Shown here one piece after another: positions 1 through 7,542 of a DNA stretch of 64,000 nt. Position numbers and translations under genes: made by a program. The stretch covers positions 1 to 64,000 of the forward strand of contig NZ_JARXWF010000007.1 of NCBI RefSeq assembly GCF_029892605.1, given 5' to 3'. The number at the start of each line of letters is the position of its first letter. Within the stretch, counting starts at the first letter, position 1. Origin of the DNA: Parabacteroides sp. PM6-13 (GTDB lineage: Bacteria > Bacteroidota > Bacteroidia > Bacteroidales > Tannerellaceae). The notes below the pieces were generated by a model, which did no database searches, had not been told where the DNA came from, and saw only the letters and a list, made by a program, of their open reading frames with translations.

Positions 1-338
1 GCATACAAACCGATAATTCGGTCAGCAACATTATCAGCTAAGATGGTTTCACGTTTCTTGATAAACTGAGGATCAAAGGTGGAGTTGCGATCACGGGGCG
101 TTGATACGGTAACTTCACCTAAAGGTGTTTGAACCTGCTTGTGCATTTTGCCGTTGCGGCGATTACCAGACTCACGCTCATCAGGATCTAAATGAGCATC
201 CATTTCTCCTTCTAAGGCAGCATTTAAGATACTTTCCAATAATGGAGCAAACGCTCCATCTTTCCCCAACAAGGATTTGCCAGACTTCAGCTGTTCCAAT
301 GCCTTGTTCTTAATCTCTTCAAAATTAAAATCTTCCAT
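1..338 (-). CDS. IS256-family transposase, N-terminal part
   Basis: The minus strand reads an open frame from ATG at 338 to the window edge, starting MEDFNFEEIKNKALEQ. It continues with a run containing LLESILNAALEGEMDAHL and RRNGKMHKQVQTPLGEV. This is the classic N-terminal region of mutator-type IS256 transposases: a lead-in, then the 'E-M-x-x-H-L ... R-N-G ... T-P-R-D-R' block. These enzymes cut and paste DNA with a DDE catalytic core, but that core lies beyond the window, so integrity cannot be judged. Neighbouring sequence outside the insertion is a palindromic repeat rather than a gene, so no gene is visibly disrupted on this side. Confidence 0.85.
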   Translation of the reverse strand, partial: MEDFNFEEIKNKALEQLKSGKSLLGKDGAFAPLLESILNAALEGEMDAHLDPDERESGNRRNGKMHKQVQTPLGEVTVSTPRDRNSTFDPQFIKKRETILADNVADRIIGLY

Positions 339-344
339 AAAAAA

Positions 345-391
345 ACTGTGTTAGCAAAGTTAATACTTTTATTACGCTTTGCTGACACAGT
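345..391. repeat. Terminal hairpin of the insertion sequence
   Basis: A 14-bp inverted repeat (CTGTGTTAGCAAAG at 346-359 against CTTTGCTGACACAG at 377-390, one mismatch) sits between the transposase start and the element boundary. It may be part of the transposase binding end, or a structure that blocks read-in from outside promoters. Which one is not decidable here. Confidence 0.6.
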
Positions 392-406
392 TCAAATTAC
401 AGCCTC

Positions 407-570
407 GCTATGTATTTGTTTTGATGACTGTTGCATAGCACCGCTACGCGGCGCATTTTTTGTGTGTCCCTTTCCCCCGCGCTTCCGCACGGGGCTGTAT
501 ACATATCGCTGCTATGCAGCGCTTCCTCACTCCAATTTCCTTCTCCTTTCTCCCTTCTCCCTTTCTCCTT
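407..570. repeat. Half of palindromic element F, inverted copy of 6661-6824
   Basis: From 407 to about 541 this is identical, in reverse complement, to 6690-6824. The match then fades into a polypyrimidine tract (CTCCTTTCTCC-like). At 6661-6910 the element is a complete palindrome; here only one arm is present and the insertion sequence lies exactly where the other arm should begin. Apparent reading frames in it are shared by both copies and are by-products of the repeat. Confidence 0.85.
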
Positions 571-593
571 CAAACCTGAAGATCCCGCACCAA

Positions 594-672
594 ACGCCGC
601 CAGGCGACCCGTATCCAGCCCCGTGGGAAGCGCGGGGGAATAGGACGTATGATCAATAACGCCGCATAGCGG
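594..672. repeat. Degenerate F-type palindromic unit
   Basis: The sequence around CCAGCCCCGTGGGAAGCGCG and the CCGCATAGCGG block resembles the F element (CAGCCCCGTGCGGAAGCGCG) with several changes. It fills the space between the half F element and the end of the pilus operon. No gene is seen from 405 to 696. Confidence 0.5.
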
Positions 673-696
673 TAACTATAATAGGAGGTGATAGTC

Positions 697-1593
697 TCAG
701 ATCTCGATCTGAAAAACATACTTTTGCCCCATGTCAAAGGCGAAGTCGGAAGATAAAGGAAAGCTTTTTAGGTCGCTTTCAGAGCCATTGGAATAGGTTA
801 CCTGAAGAGTGAAAGGGGCAAGGCTATTATTGGCTTGCGGAATAACCAATAGTGTTCCCACTACATTCGGGTCTATAATGGATGTATACCCTGCATCAGT
901 TACTGTTATCGGTTTACCATCAAACAGGGTGTAGTCGCTACTCGTATTATCTACACTCCAGCTCCATGGGATTGCTTTTTTGGAATCAAACTCGCATGTA
1001 AGCGTTCCTGCATTGCTTAGTCCGCTTAATACGATATTTTCAATACTTATCGGGTTTCCACTGCTTTTCACCTCTACCCGAACGGAAGCGAGCGTATGAA
1101 TAAATGTAAGCGGTATCTTTGGCGAGGTCTGTCCGAGCGTCAGTGCTATGACAAAATCCTTTTGTTTGGCGGGATGTGTCGGTATTGTATATTGCAATAA
1201 TACAAGCTCATCACTAAACATACAATCATCTAACCCCGGATCATCTACCGGGCTATAAGCAAAAAAGTCGACCGTGCCCTGCGTAGGCATATAACAAACG
1301 GGTGAGTAGATCCACGCTCCGTCGCGTTTCTCTACCAATTGATCGTCCATATAGTCGTTGACAGGATCACCTGTCGGTCTGTTCCATCGGGCCGATACCC
1401 GGAACATACGAAGTGTTTCTTCGGTTGTCTCCTCCGCCCGTGTTCCCGCTTCGACACACGAAAAAGCAATCGCCCGCCCGGCAGTGTCGCCGGGCAGGGG
1501 ATCGGTATGTTCGCTGCATCCTGTCCACAACAAGGCGGCCAGGGCGAATAGGATATGGGCTGTTCGTCTCATAAGAGGATTACGGAGCTGCAT
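697..1593 (-). CDS. Fimbrillin-family lipoprotein (third, last gene of pilus operon 1)
   Basis: A 298-residue protein with a lipoprotein signal (LLWTGC, Cys about residue 26), so it should be acylated and exported. The body resembles the fimbrillin-like proteins of Bacteroides (Mfa_like_1 fold): an early F-x-x-x-x-A/G-TRA segment near the mature N-terminus, a 'YWP/CYMPTQGTVDFFAYSP' stretch, a central 'PLTFIHTLASVRVEV' stretch and a C-terminal 'FDMGQKYVFQIEI'. These proteins are thought to be pilus stalk or tip subunits that polymerise by donor-strand exchange after removal of an N-terminal strand. The start overlaps the stop of the preceding gene as TAATG, which favours coupling and this start; an in-frame ATG seven codons later (1572) is possible. 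It is shorter than its neighbour. Family call fairly safe, exact role unknown. Confidence 0.8.
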   Translation of the reverse strand: MQLRNPLMRRTAHILFALAALLWTGCSEHTDPLPGDTAGRAIAFSCVEAGTRAEETTEETLRMFRVSARWNRPTGDPVNDYMDDQLVEKRDGAWIYSPVCYMPTQGTVDFFAYSPVDDPGLDDCMFSDELVLLQYTIPTHPAKQKDFVIALTLGQTSPKIPLTFIHTLASVRVEVKSSGNPISIENIVLSGLSNAGTLTCEFDSKKAIPWSWSVDNTSSDYTLFDGKPITVTDAGYTSIIDPNVVGTLLVIPQANNSLAPFTLQVTYSNGSESDLKSFPLSSDFAFDMGQKYVFQIEI

Positions 1594-2783
1594 TAATCCG
1601 CGTCGCTCCAGTCTCCTACTACCACCTCGAAGCTGATTGCCTCTTCCGCTTCGTCACCGAAGGTAAGATAGAAATTATACTGGCGTCCGATCTCGAAGCT
1701 AAATCCTTGCTCCGTCGTACTTGTCGAGCGCAATGGGTCGATCACCCGGAAGTAACGATCTTCGTAGGCCTCTTTAGAACCGGCGAAGTAGGTGCCTTTG
1801 TCGGGATTGTTGAGGTAGGCTTTGTAGCTTACCTTGATCCAGAAGCCCCCAGAGGGTATTGTGCCTCTGACTTCATCTGCCTTATCCCCCACCTCGGTGG
1901 TCTGCGGCAAGACCATCAACGCGTTGTAGTCGCCCAATAAGGATTTATATTCCCCCAATAGATTGATAGGTGATTCGCCGATATCGAGGCCTAAATTGCC
2001 ACGATCATCACCCTTTTTCCACAATACAACCGGAACATTGTCAGTCGGATCACTGTCATTATAGGTGAATGCGCCATCAACCGGGATCTTTGCCAGGTCG
2101 ATCGTTCCCGACTTGGCGATATTAACCAGCTCCACGCCACCAATCACATAGGTAAGACCGGTATTGGTCGTACGCGCGGAGAATTTTACCCGCGAAAGGG
2201 CATGGGTAAAGGTGAGCTGTACATTGCCATTACTATTGAGATCATCCGTTTTCCCTGTCAACGCATCCGTTCTTGCCAACAGGAAATCCTCCTGGCCTTG
2301 CGTTTTATTGTTCGTGTCGTAAATATCAGGCACTGTATAAGCGATTGCTGCGCCTTTGTAGTTGGTAAGTCCTGTTGTTACATTTTTAGACGCCGCCGGG
2401 CTATAAGCGAAGAAGGTGATGCCCCCGCCGATAATCTCCTCCGCGGGCCAGTAGCGCACCGGGGTATAGGCCCAGTTGCCTGCTTCACGACGGGAGATAT
2501 CGAAGGCGTTGAACATATATTGATCCGCTGGGATATTACCAGCTTCATCTTTCGCATCTGCGAAAGTCTTTTTGTTTTCTCTATCCCACCAGCCGGTTAC
2601 AGTAAAACTGAGGATATTATCGCTTGTCGTAACGGCGGCTTTCGAGCCGTTGCCTTTATCAATAAAGGTACGGAAGCCAATCGCTTTCGTGTTTGTCAGA
2701 TTATGATCTATCTCCTGATCGTTCGAGCAGGAAGTGAATGTGATGGCGGAAGCCAATGCCGCCAGTAAATATATTTTTTTCAT
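1593..2783 (-). CDS. Fimbrillin-family lipoprotein (second fimbrillin of operon 1)
   Basis: A 396-residue lipoprotein (ITFTSC, Cys about residue 19). It shares with the upstream fimbrillin (2842-4608) the segments 'GFRTFIDKG..SKA', 'ILSFTVTGWWD', 'YMFNAFDISRREAG', 'ITFFAYSPAASK', 'LTFTHALSRVKFSARTTNT' and the ending 'VVVGDWSDAD'. The two are therefore diverged paralogues from tandem duplication. The pattern is that of Bacteroidales fimbrillins, outer-membrane secreted pilins matured by a trypsin-like protease at an Arg. Gene spacing is 58 bases from the upstream fimbrillin stop, and the 3' end overlaps the next gene. Which paralogue forms the stalk cannot be told from sequence. Confidence 0.85.
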   Translation of the reverse strand: MKKIYLLAALASAITFTSCSNDQEIDHNLTNTKAIGFRTFIDKGNGSKAAVTTSDNILSFTVTGWWDRENKKTFADAKDEAGNIPADQYMFNAFDISRREAGNWAYTPVRYWPAEEIIGGGITFFAYSPAASKNVTTGLTNYKGAAIAYTVPDIYDTNNKTQGQEDFLLARTDALTGKTDDLNSNGNVQLTFTHALSRVKFSARTTNTGLTYVIGGVELVNIAKSGTIDLAKIPVDGAFTYNDSDPTDNVPVVLWKKGDDRGNLGLDIGESPINLLGEYKSLLGDYNALMVLPQTTEVGDKADEVRGTIPSGGFWIKVSYKAYLNNPDKGTYFAGSKEAYEDRYFRVIDPLRSTSTTEQGFSFEIGRQYNFYLTFGDEAEEAISFEVVVGDWSDAD

Positions 2784-2841
2784 ATTGAAATGATTTATTT
2801 TAGTTGTTTTATTGCTGTTTTTAGGCTCTCGCTATAAAGAG

Positions 2842-4608
2842 TTATTCGTAATATGTGCCTGCTGCATTTGTTATTGTAACGTCTGTAGTACCACTTAACG
2901 GTTCGATTGTTGTTGCGGTAACGGTTGCCTTAGCAGTATTGCCATTGGAATGAGTGTTTAGCATAAATAGCCAGTCTCTTCTATCAATATTTGTTGTGAA
3001 CCCGCTCCATACCTTTAAGGTAGTTATCGTGACAAGATTGTTCAGCTCATCCACATCTTTCGAACCATCAAGCCTCATCGTGGTATTATAGACATCAAAC
3101 GTCAGCTGCTGCTCCCTCTCTTTTAGGCAGGAGATATCCAATTCATCAAAGCTTACACCCAGTCCCATGCTTATCTTATTAAGACTCTCCAGCTTGGATA
3201 GGTCGAGCGTAAGTCCTTTTGTCTGACTGAGGCAAAGCGTCTCGAGATTAGCAAAATACTCAATGCCTTTCAGCTCTTTTTGGGCTGCCTCTGCATTGGC
3301 TATATTCATCACAACTATCTTTGTTTTATTTAATATATCCCCCAGCGTGACGCCAGTGCTTGCATAATCCGCTTTAACCGCTGCCGCCAGCTTCTCGCTG
3401 ATATACTCAGGGTAGTAATTACTGATCTGCGGCACCTCCACCACGGGAGCGTCCGACCAGTCGCCTACATTTACATCGAAGCCAATCTTGCCACCCGCCT
3501 CAGCAACGCCGAAGGTCAGGGCGAAGTTATATTGGCGACCGATTTCAAAGGTATGTGCGACGGGGCTTTCCTCTGTCGTAAGCGCCGCGTCAAGTACCGG
3601 GAAATAGACCTCCTTCCAGGTGGTAGGAGAACCGGCGTAATAGGTGCCCGGATCGTTCACATCGAGATAGGCTTTGTATTCCACCTGGATGGCAAAGCCT
3701 TTATTGGCCAATCCCTCTTTAGTATCATCCCACAGCTTAGTGGTCTGCGGAAGCACCATCAGCGCGTTTGTTTCACCCAGGATAGAGTGGAACTTGCTTT
3801 CATCATACTGCACAAAAGCCGGCGTCTCACCCAGGTCGATGGAAAGGTTATCATTTCCTCCATCGGGTGTCGCGTGGTCTGTCCAGTGTACGACTCTTTT
3901 ATTCGCGGCAAGCGCGGTAGCATATTCATCGGCAAAGCTGCCGCCTGTCGGAATAACCGCGTAGTCGATCTTCCCGTTTTTCTTGATATTCACCAAGGTG
4001 ACACTTTTAATCAGATAGGTCATATCCGTATTCGTCTTTCTGGCGGAGAAGGTGGCTCTCGAAAGCACATGGGCGAAATTCAGTTTTACCGTCTCTTTGT
4101 TTAAGTTGCCTGTTCGTGCCAATAGGAAATCCTCCTGCGCTTCCGCTTCACCCGGATCGGGCACGGTGTATTCGATCGAACCTCCTTTGTAATCATAAAG
4201 GCCTTTACCCTTCGTTACATGTTTAGACGATGCCGGGCTGTAGGCATAAAACAGAACGCCTTTGCCCGATGAAGGCCAGTAAATCTTCGGATCGTACTCC
4301 CAATCGGTCACCCCCGCTTCGCGGCGTGTCAGGTCGAAGGCGTTGAATAGATAGCCTCCCGTATTGGTGTTTCCGAGCTCAGTAGTCGTGCCATCTGTGG
4401 TCTTATCCCACCAACCGCTCACGGTAAAGCCGAGGATATTCTCAGAGTTTGTTACGGTGGCGCGCGATTCGGCACCTTTGTCGATCAGGGTGCGGAAATT
4501 GATTTCGCTCCCATTTTTGTCTCCCTCTACATCGCCGATCTCCTTGTCGTTCGAGCAGGATGTCAGCATAACGGCAGCAGAGGCTGCCAGCATAAGCATT
4601 CTTCTCAT
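2842..4608 (-). CDS. Fimbrillin-family lipoprotein with leucine-rich-like C-terminal extension
   Basis: I place the start at 4608 (MRRMLMLAASAAVMLTSC), because it begins directly with a lipoprotein signal (Cys about residue 18). The longer frame up to 4686 would put 26 odd residues before it. Residues 1-385 are a fimbrillin closely related to the next gene, ending in the same VGDWSD motif that usually closes the domain. After it come about 200 further residues containing spaced leucine stretches such as IEYFANLETLCLSQTKGL, LDLSKLESLNKISM and LNNLVTITTLKVWSG, which look like irregular leucine-rich repeats. Such a tail is not part of the normal fimbrillin and may be an adhesive head, placing the protein at the tip. 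The domain split is seen; the tip role is inference. Confidence 0.8.
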   Translation of the reverse strand: MRRMLMLAASAAVMLTSCSNDKEIGDVEGDKNGSEINFRTLIDKGAESRATVTNSENILGFTVSGWWDKTTDGTTTELGNTNTGGYLFNAFDLTRREAGVTDWEYDPKIYWPSSGKGVLFYAYSPASSKHVTKGKGLYDYKGGSIEYTVPDPGEAEAQEDFLLARTGNLNKETVKLNFAHVLSRATFSARKTNTDMTYLIKSVTLVNIKKNGKIDYAVIPTGGSFADEYATALAANKRVVHWTDHATPDGGNDNLSIDLGETPAFVQYDESKFHSILGETNALMVLPQTTKLWDDTKEGLANKGFAIQVEYKAYLDVNDPGTYYAGSPTTWKEVYFPVLDAALTTEESPVAHTFEIGRQYNFALTFGVAEAGGKIGFDVNVGDWSDAPVVEVPQISNYYPEYISEKLAAAVKADYASTGVTLGDILNKTKIVVMNIANAEAAQKELKGIEYFANLETLCLSQTKGLTLDLSKLESLNKISMGLGVSFDELDISCLKEREQQLTFDVYNTTMRLDGSKDVDELNNLVTITTLKVWSGFTTNIDRRDWLFMLNTHSNGNTAKATVTATTIEPLSGTTDVTITNAAGTYYE

Positions 4609-4713
4609 GGCTGATACTAATTGAATGTTTTCTTTTTGTTGTTTGCAAGTCGTTTGCGCTTGCGTTGTTTTACTATTCATATACACCCTTATATTTAGTT
4701 GTTTAATTAATTC

Positions 4714-5706
4714 TTACAGTTCGATAATCACTTCATCCCCCCATTCGCCGACGCCGATATCGAAACCGCCGCCCGAGCCTCCTTCGCCAGGGTCGATCTC
4801 TTCGATGCCTTCGCCCTCGGGATCGTTCCATATCAATATATCGTATCCGTCGCGTGCCAGTTTGGCGGCACGGTCCGCCATCGATTCGCCGACCTGGTTC
4901 GATACGTTCCAGGAGGCGTTATGGTATTTGTTTGCCATGGAGTAGATCTCCATCGTGAACCAGTTCTCATAGGGTGCCACCGGTGCGAAGGTATAGAACT
5001 CCCCTTCGAGGTAGCCGCATTTTTTCTCCGCGTCGTATCCCTTTTTGACATTACCAAACAGCATGGTCGAACGCGTGTCGCTTGGGCTATTGGTATGGAA
5101 GACAAACGTCGCAGCCATGCCCGATGCCGCGCCGCGGATATCTTTGATGTTTCCTTGCCCGATGATATTGTTGACGCGATAGGTGAACTGCCGCAAGACG
5201 TTCCGGGGGTAGAAGTCGATCGTCTGCTCCACGGGGCTGTTGGCGATCACCTCAAACGAGGTGGTCCAGGCATGGATATAGAACTCACCACCCGACGGGG
5301 CGCTATAGGTTGATTCGTAAGGCGCTTTGGTGACGTAGTTGTCGTAGGTAGCCCGCGACGCACCGGAGAAATAGGCTTCGATCGTTTCGCCGTTTTGCTC
5401 GTTACGGAAGTATATATTCGAGGCGTTGTAGTCGTAGCAGTAGGGGCGATAGGCGGCGTTGCTCTCCAGGTAGATCTGTTTCACGCCGGCGGCCGGCACG
5501 TCGTCGCGTCCGTAGTCTGCCACGCCCGGTGTGGCCGAAAAGAGGTTGATACGCATCGAGCGCGCCTGTGTGGCGGGATCGTCCCAATGTACGACCACCT
5601 TGATGGCATTGTCACCCGTGCCGCAGAAATCATCGTCGCTCAATTCTTTATGTTGGCAGGAGAGGGTGATAAAGGCTGTCAGGAGTAAGAGTAATGTCTT
5701 TTTCAT
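4714..5706 (-). CDS. DUF5119 lipoprotein, probable pilus assembly/anchor protein
   Basis: A 330-residue lipoprotein starting MKKTLLLLLTAFITLSC, with mature N-terminus CQHKEL. A CxHKEL start followed by a 'VVVHWDDPATQARSMRINLFS' segment is characteristic of the DUF5119 family, which sits in Bacteroidales fimbrillin operons. The function is unproven, but its position and lipid anchor parallel the FimB/Mfa2 anchors. I chose 5706 over a longer frame (5757) because the lipoprotein signal begins there and the ATG overlaps the stop of the upstream DUF3575 gene as ATGA, a coupling arrangement. The C-terminus is rich in Gly and acidic residues (EEIDPGEGGSGGG) and ends in a GEWGDEVIIEL strand. Confidence 0.8.
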   Translation of the reverse strand: MKKTLLLLLTAFITLSCQHKELSDDDFCGTGDNAIKVVVHWDDPATQARSMRINLFSATPGVADYGRDDVPAAGVKQIYLESNAAYRPYCYDYNASNIYFRNEQNGETIEAYFSGASRATYDNYVTKAPYESTYSAPSGGEFYIHAWTTSFEVIANSPVEQTIDFYPRNVLRQFTYRVNNIIGQGNIKDIRGAASGMAATFVFHTNSPSDTRSTMLFGNVKKGYDAEKKCGYLEGEFYTFAPVAPYENWFTMEIYSMANKYHNASWNVSNQVGESMADRAAKLARDGYDILIWNDPEGEGIEEIDPGEGGSGGGFDIGVGEWGDEVIIEL

Positions 5707-6494
5707 CGCGACGCCTCCTTTCCTTTTTGCCGGTGGGGGCTTTTTCCGATCAGCCATACGAGTGATACCTCGGCTTTCGTCACACCGAAATAATTGCGCT
5801 CGTGGCGGCTGACGCGTGGAAACACACCCTCCTTACATTCGCTTACGTTGTATTTGCTGTATTCGCCTCCTATATATCCGGCGCCTATGCCAAAGGCAAG
5901 GTTAAACCGTTTGCCGATAATCATTGAATAGCCCGCTGTGAGCCCGGCGGAATAGGTCCAGAGACTCTGTTGTCCCAGGTCGCTGTTTTTGTCGGCAAAC
6001 AGGCGGATATCGTAGTCGCCTCCATAGCCATAGGCACCGATGTACCATCCGGTCAAGGGCGTGGTGTTGTCGCAGTTGCAGTAAAAGGAGGGGAGCCACC
6101 GGCGTAGTTCGATGCCAGCCAGTTGGATGCGATGATAGTTGTAACGGTCGGCTCCGGTGTCCCACCACGACCAGTTGCCCTCGATCAGGGCGGACCACTC
6201 ACGCTTTCGCCCGAAGGGCAGTTCGATGGATAGGTTGGGCAATAGCCCCAAATCATAGAGAAGGTTGGTTTTAATAGCCATCAGAAAAGGCCTCTTTTTC
6301 CGTAAGGGTGGAGCCTCCGGTTGCGCATACACAATCTTTTCGATGTAGATGGTGTCTACACGCGTTATCGTCTTTGTTTCCGGGATCGTATCCGTATGCG
6401 CGTTTACCCCCTCAGTAGCCTCGCTGGCTACTAAGTTGACTGGAAGCAATAATGCGCCGCATAGGGACGATATCAGTAGTATTGTTCGTTTCAA
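5703..6494 (-). CDS. DUF3575 outer-membrane protein, first gene of pilus operon 1
   Basis: A 263-residue exported protein. The open frame extends upstream to 6800, but that extension runs through a palindromic repeat, and a good promoter (TATCTTTG, minus strand, 6552-6545) lies inside it. The true start is therefore most likely TTG at 6494, giving a clean signal peptide (KRTILLISSLCGALLLPVNL). After a short linker with 'VDTIYIEKIVY', the body has 'MAIKTNLLYDLGLLPNLSIE' and alternating aromatic strands typical of DUF3575, a small beta-barrel family found at the head of many fimbrillin operons. Its stop overlaps the next ATG (ATGA). It may serve as an outer-membrane platform; this is inference from co-occurrence. 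Confidence 0.75.
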   Translation of the reverse strand: MKRTILLISSLCGALLLPVNLVASEATEGVNAHTDTIPETKTITRVDTIYIEKIVYAQPEAPPLRKKRPFLMAIKTNLLYDLGLLPNLSIELPFGRKREWSALIEGNWSWWDTGADRYNYHRIQLAGIELRRWLPSFYCNCDNTTPLTGWYIGAYGYGGDYDIRLFADKNSDLGQQSLWTYSAGLTAGYSMIIGKRFNLAFGIGAGYIGGEYSKYNVSECKEGVFPRVSRHERNYFGVTKAEVSLVWLIGKSPHRQKGKEASR

Positions 6495-6544
6495 AGCGTA
6501 AACGGTTACGTCTTTTATGTCTTGACTTTTATAGTGTGCGGATG

Positions 6545-6552
6545 CAAAGATA
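6545..6552 (-). promoter_or_regulatory. Promoter -7 element for pilus operon 1
   Basis: On the minus strand TATCTTTG matches the Bacteroidetes sigma-ABfr -7 consensus TAnnTTTG exactly. It lies about 50 bases before the TTG start at 6494. The -33 TTTG box is not clear at the ideal spacing. Confidence 0.55.
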
Positions 6553-6660
6553 TATCGTTTTTTTGGAATAAACAGGCTGTTTTGCTCAAATAGTTGCAAA
6601 AAGGGATACGATTCATGGGGGTCGATGCGGTTTTTGTGACAGTTTGTTTGTGTGGGGGTA

Positions 6661-6910
6661 GGGGGAGAAAGGAGAAGGGAGAAAGGGGAAGGAAATTGGA
6701 GTGAGGAAGCGCTGCATAGCAGCGATATGTATACAGCCCCGTGCGGAAGCGCGGGGGAAAGGGACACACAAAAAATGCGCCGCGTAGCGGTGCTATGCAA
6801 CAGTCATCAAAACAAATACATAGCACCGCTATGCGGCGCTGTTGATTGCGCGATTCATTACCCCGCGCTTCCGCACGGGGCTGTATACATATCGCCGCCA
6901 GGCGGCGTTT
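6661..6910. repeat. Complete palindromic element F
   Basis: Arms around 6709-6790 and 6822-6905 are imperfect inverted copies: CAGCCCCGTGCGGAAGCGCG in one arm is matched by CGCGCTTCCGCACGGGGCTG in the other. The outer tips are smaller hairpins (GCTGCATAGCAGC; GCCGCCAGGCGGC). A polypurine tract lies at 6661-6693. One arm plus the tract recurs inverted at 407-570. No reading frame in it looks real. Confidence 0.8.
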
Positions 6911-6977
6911 GCGCGCCCTCTATCCAATTCCTTTCTCCCTTCTCCTTTCTCCTTCACATTCCCTCCCATTTGAATCC

Positions 6978-7170
6978 CAGCAGCCTGAGGCAACTGGCTA
7001 CAGAGCGGAGCAATCTATGATTGCTATTTGTTATTCCCCTCACTCCCCACTCCCCACTCCCCCATTAATCACTAATCATTAATCACTCCTTTCTCCTATT
7101 TCCTTCCTTCAAAGACCAGCAGCCTGAGGCAACTGGCTACAGAGCGGAGCAATCTATGATTGCTATTTGT
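6978..7170. repeat. Two direct copies of a ~54-bp hairpin repeat (element G)
   Basis: The block running CAGCAGCCTGAGGCAACTGG ... GCAATCTATGATTGC occurs at 6978-7031 and again, nearly identical, at 7117-7170, 139 bases apart. A third, inverted copy is at 15021-15070. Each has a GCAATC-TAT-GATTGC hairpin. Pyrimidine tracts separate the copies. No gene is seen between 6495 and 7542. Confidence 0.8.
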
Positions 7171-7204
7171 TGTTTCTCCTCCATTGCTTCACCCCTCACT
7201 CCCC

Positions 7205-7239
7205 ATTAATCACTAATCATTAATCATTAATCATTAATC
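7205..7239. repeat. Heptamer tandem repeat (ATTAATC x5)
   Basis: Five near-identical copies of ATTAATC (second copy ACTAATC) in a row. A shorter three-copy run is at about 7064-7084 and a single unit is near 16015. The copy number is likely unstable, but there is no gene close enough for a clear effect. Confidence 0.75.
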
Positions 7240-7289
7240 ACTCCTTTCTCCTTTCTCCTTCCCCTCTTCTCCCATTTGATTCCCAAGGA

Positions 7290-7385
7290 GCGCTGTAAGC
7301 GCGATTCAATCCAGCCCATGGGTGACCGCAGGGAACCCTGGGTATCAGCGTATAACTACAATGGAGTTCTGAAGGAACGACCAGA
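7290..7385. repeat. Degenerate A-type palindromic unit
   Basis: The words CCCATGGGTGACCGCAGGGA, CCCTGGGTATCA and GAGTTCTGAAGGAACGA match, with changes, one arm and the centre of the A elements at 15111-15432 and 19190-19515. It looks like a decayed half element. Confidence 0.5.
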
Positions 7386-7476
7386 TATATGCAAATAACC
7401 TACAAGTCACTCCTTCAGAGTAAACGGGAGATACCGGGGCGGTCTCTCTCTTTATGGTGCCGGATGGTTTAAAGAG

Positions 7477-7508
7477 AGAGAGTTGCAAGGCGAACCTTGC
7501 AACTCTCT
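7477..7508 (-). terminator. Strong hairpin after the giant BACON gene
   Basis: A perfect 14-bp stem (AGAGAGTTGCAAGG / CCTTGCAACTCTCT) with a CGAA loop lies 35 bases beyond the stop of the gene ending at 7543. On the transcript it is followed by a pyrimidine-rich but not T-only run. The left arm could also pair with TCTCTCTTTA at about 7445-7453, giving a mutually exclusive fold. Confidence 0.6.
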
Positions 7509-7542
7509 GATCAAATGTTATACGCTAACACCCGAAGGGTGA

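Larger units (their letters stand above)
1..404 (-). mobile_element. IS256-family insertion sequence, 5' end (runs off the window)
   Basis: The block holds the first 112 codons of an IS256-type transposase and, between its start codon and the outside sequence, a short terminal region with a hairpin. The outer limit is set near 404 because the sequence from 407 onward matches the palindromic repeat copy at 6661-6824 in inverted orientation. The exact terminal inverted repeat and target duplication cannot be fixed because the other end lies outside the window. Confidence 0.8.

Noticed and set aside
348-659. Plus-strand frames of 70-103 codons beginning in the IS end
   Set aside because: They read through the IS end and the F repeat; the same peptide is seen from the copy at 6661-6824.
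407-6824. Classic invertible pilus promoter
   Set aside because: The promoter at 6545-6552 lies inside the inverted repeats together with all genes, so inversion would not separate promoter and operon; no invertase gene is seen.
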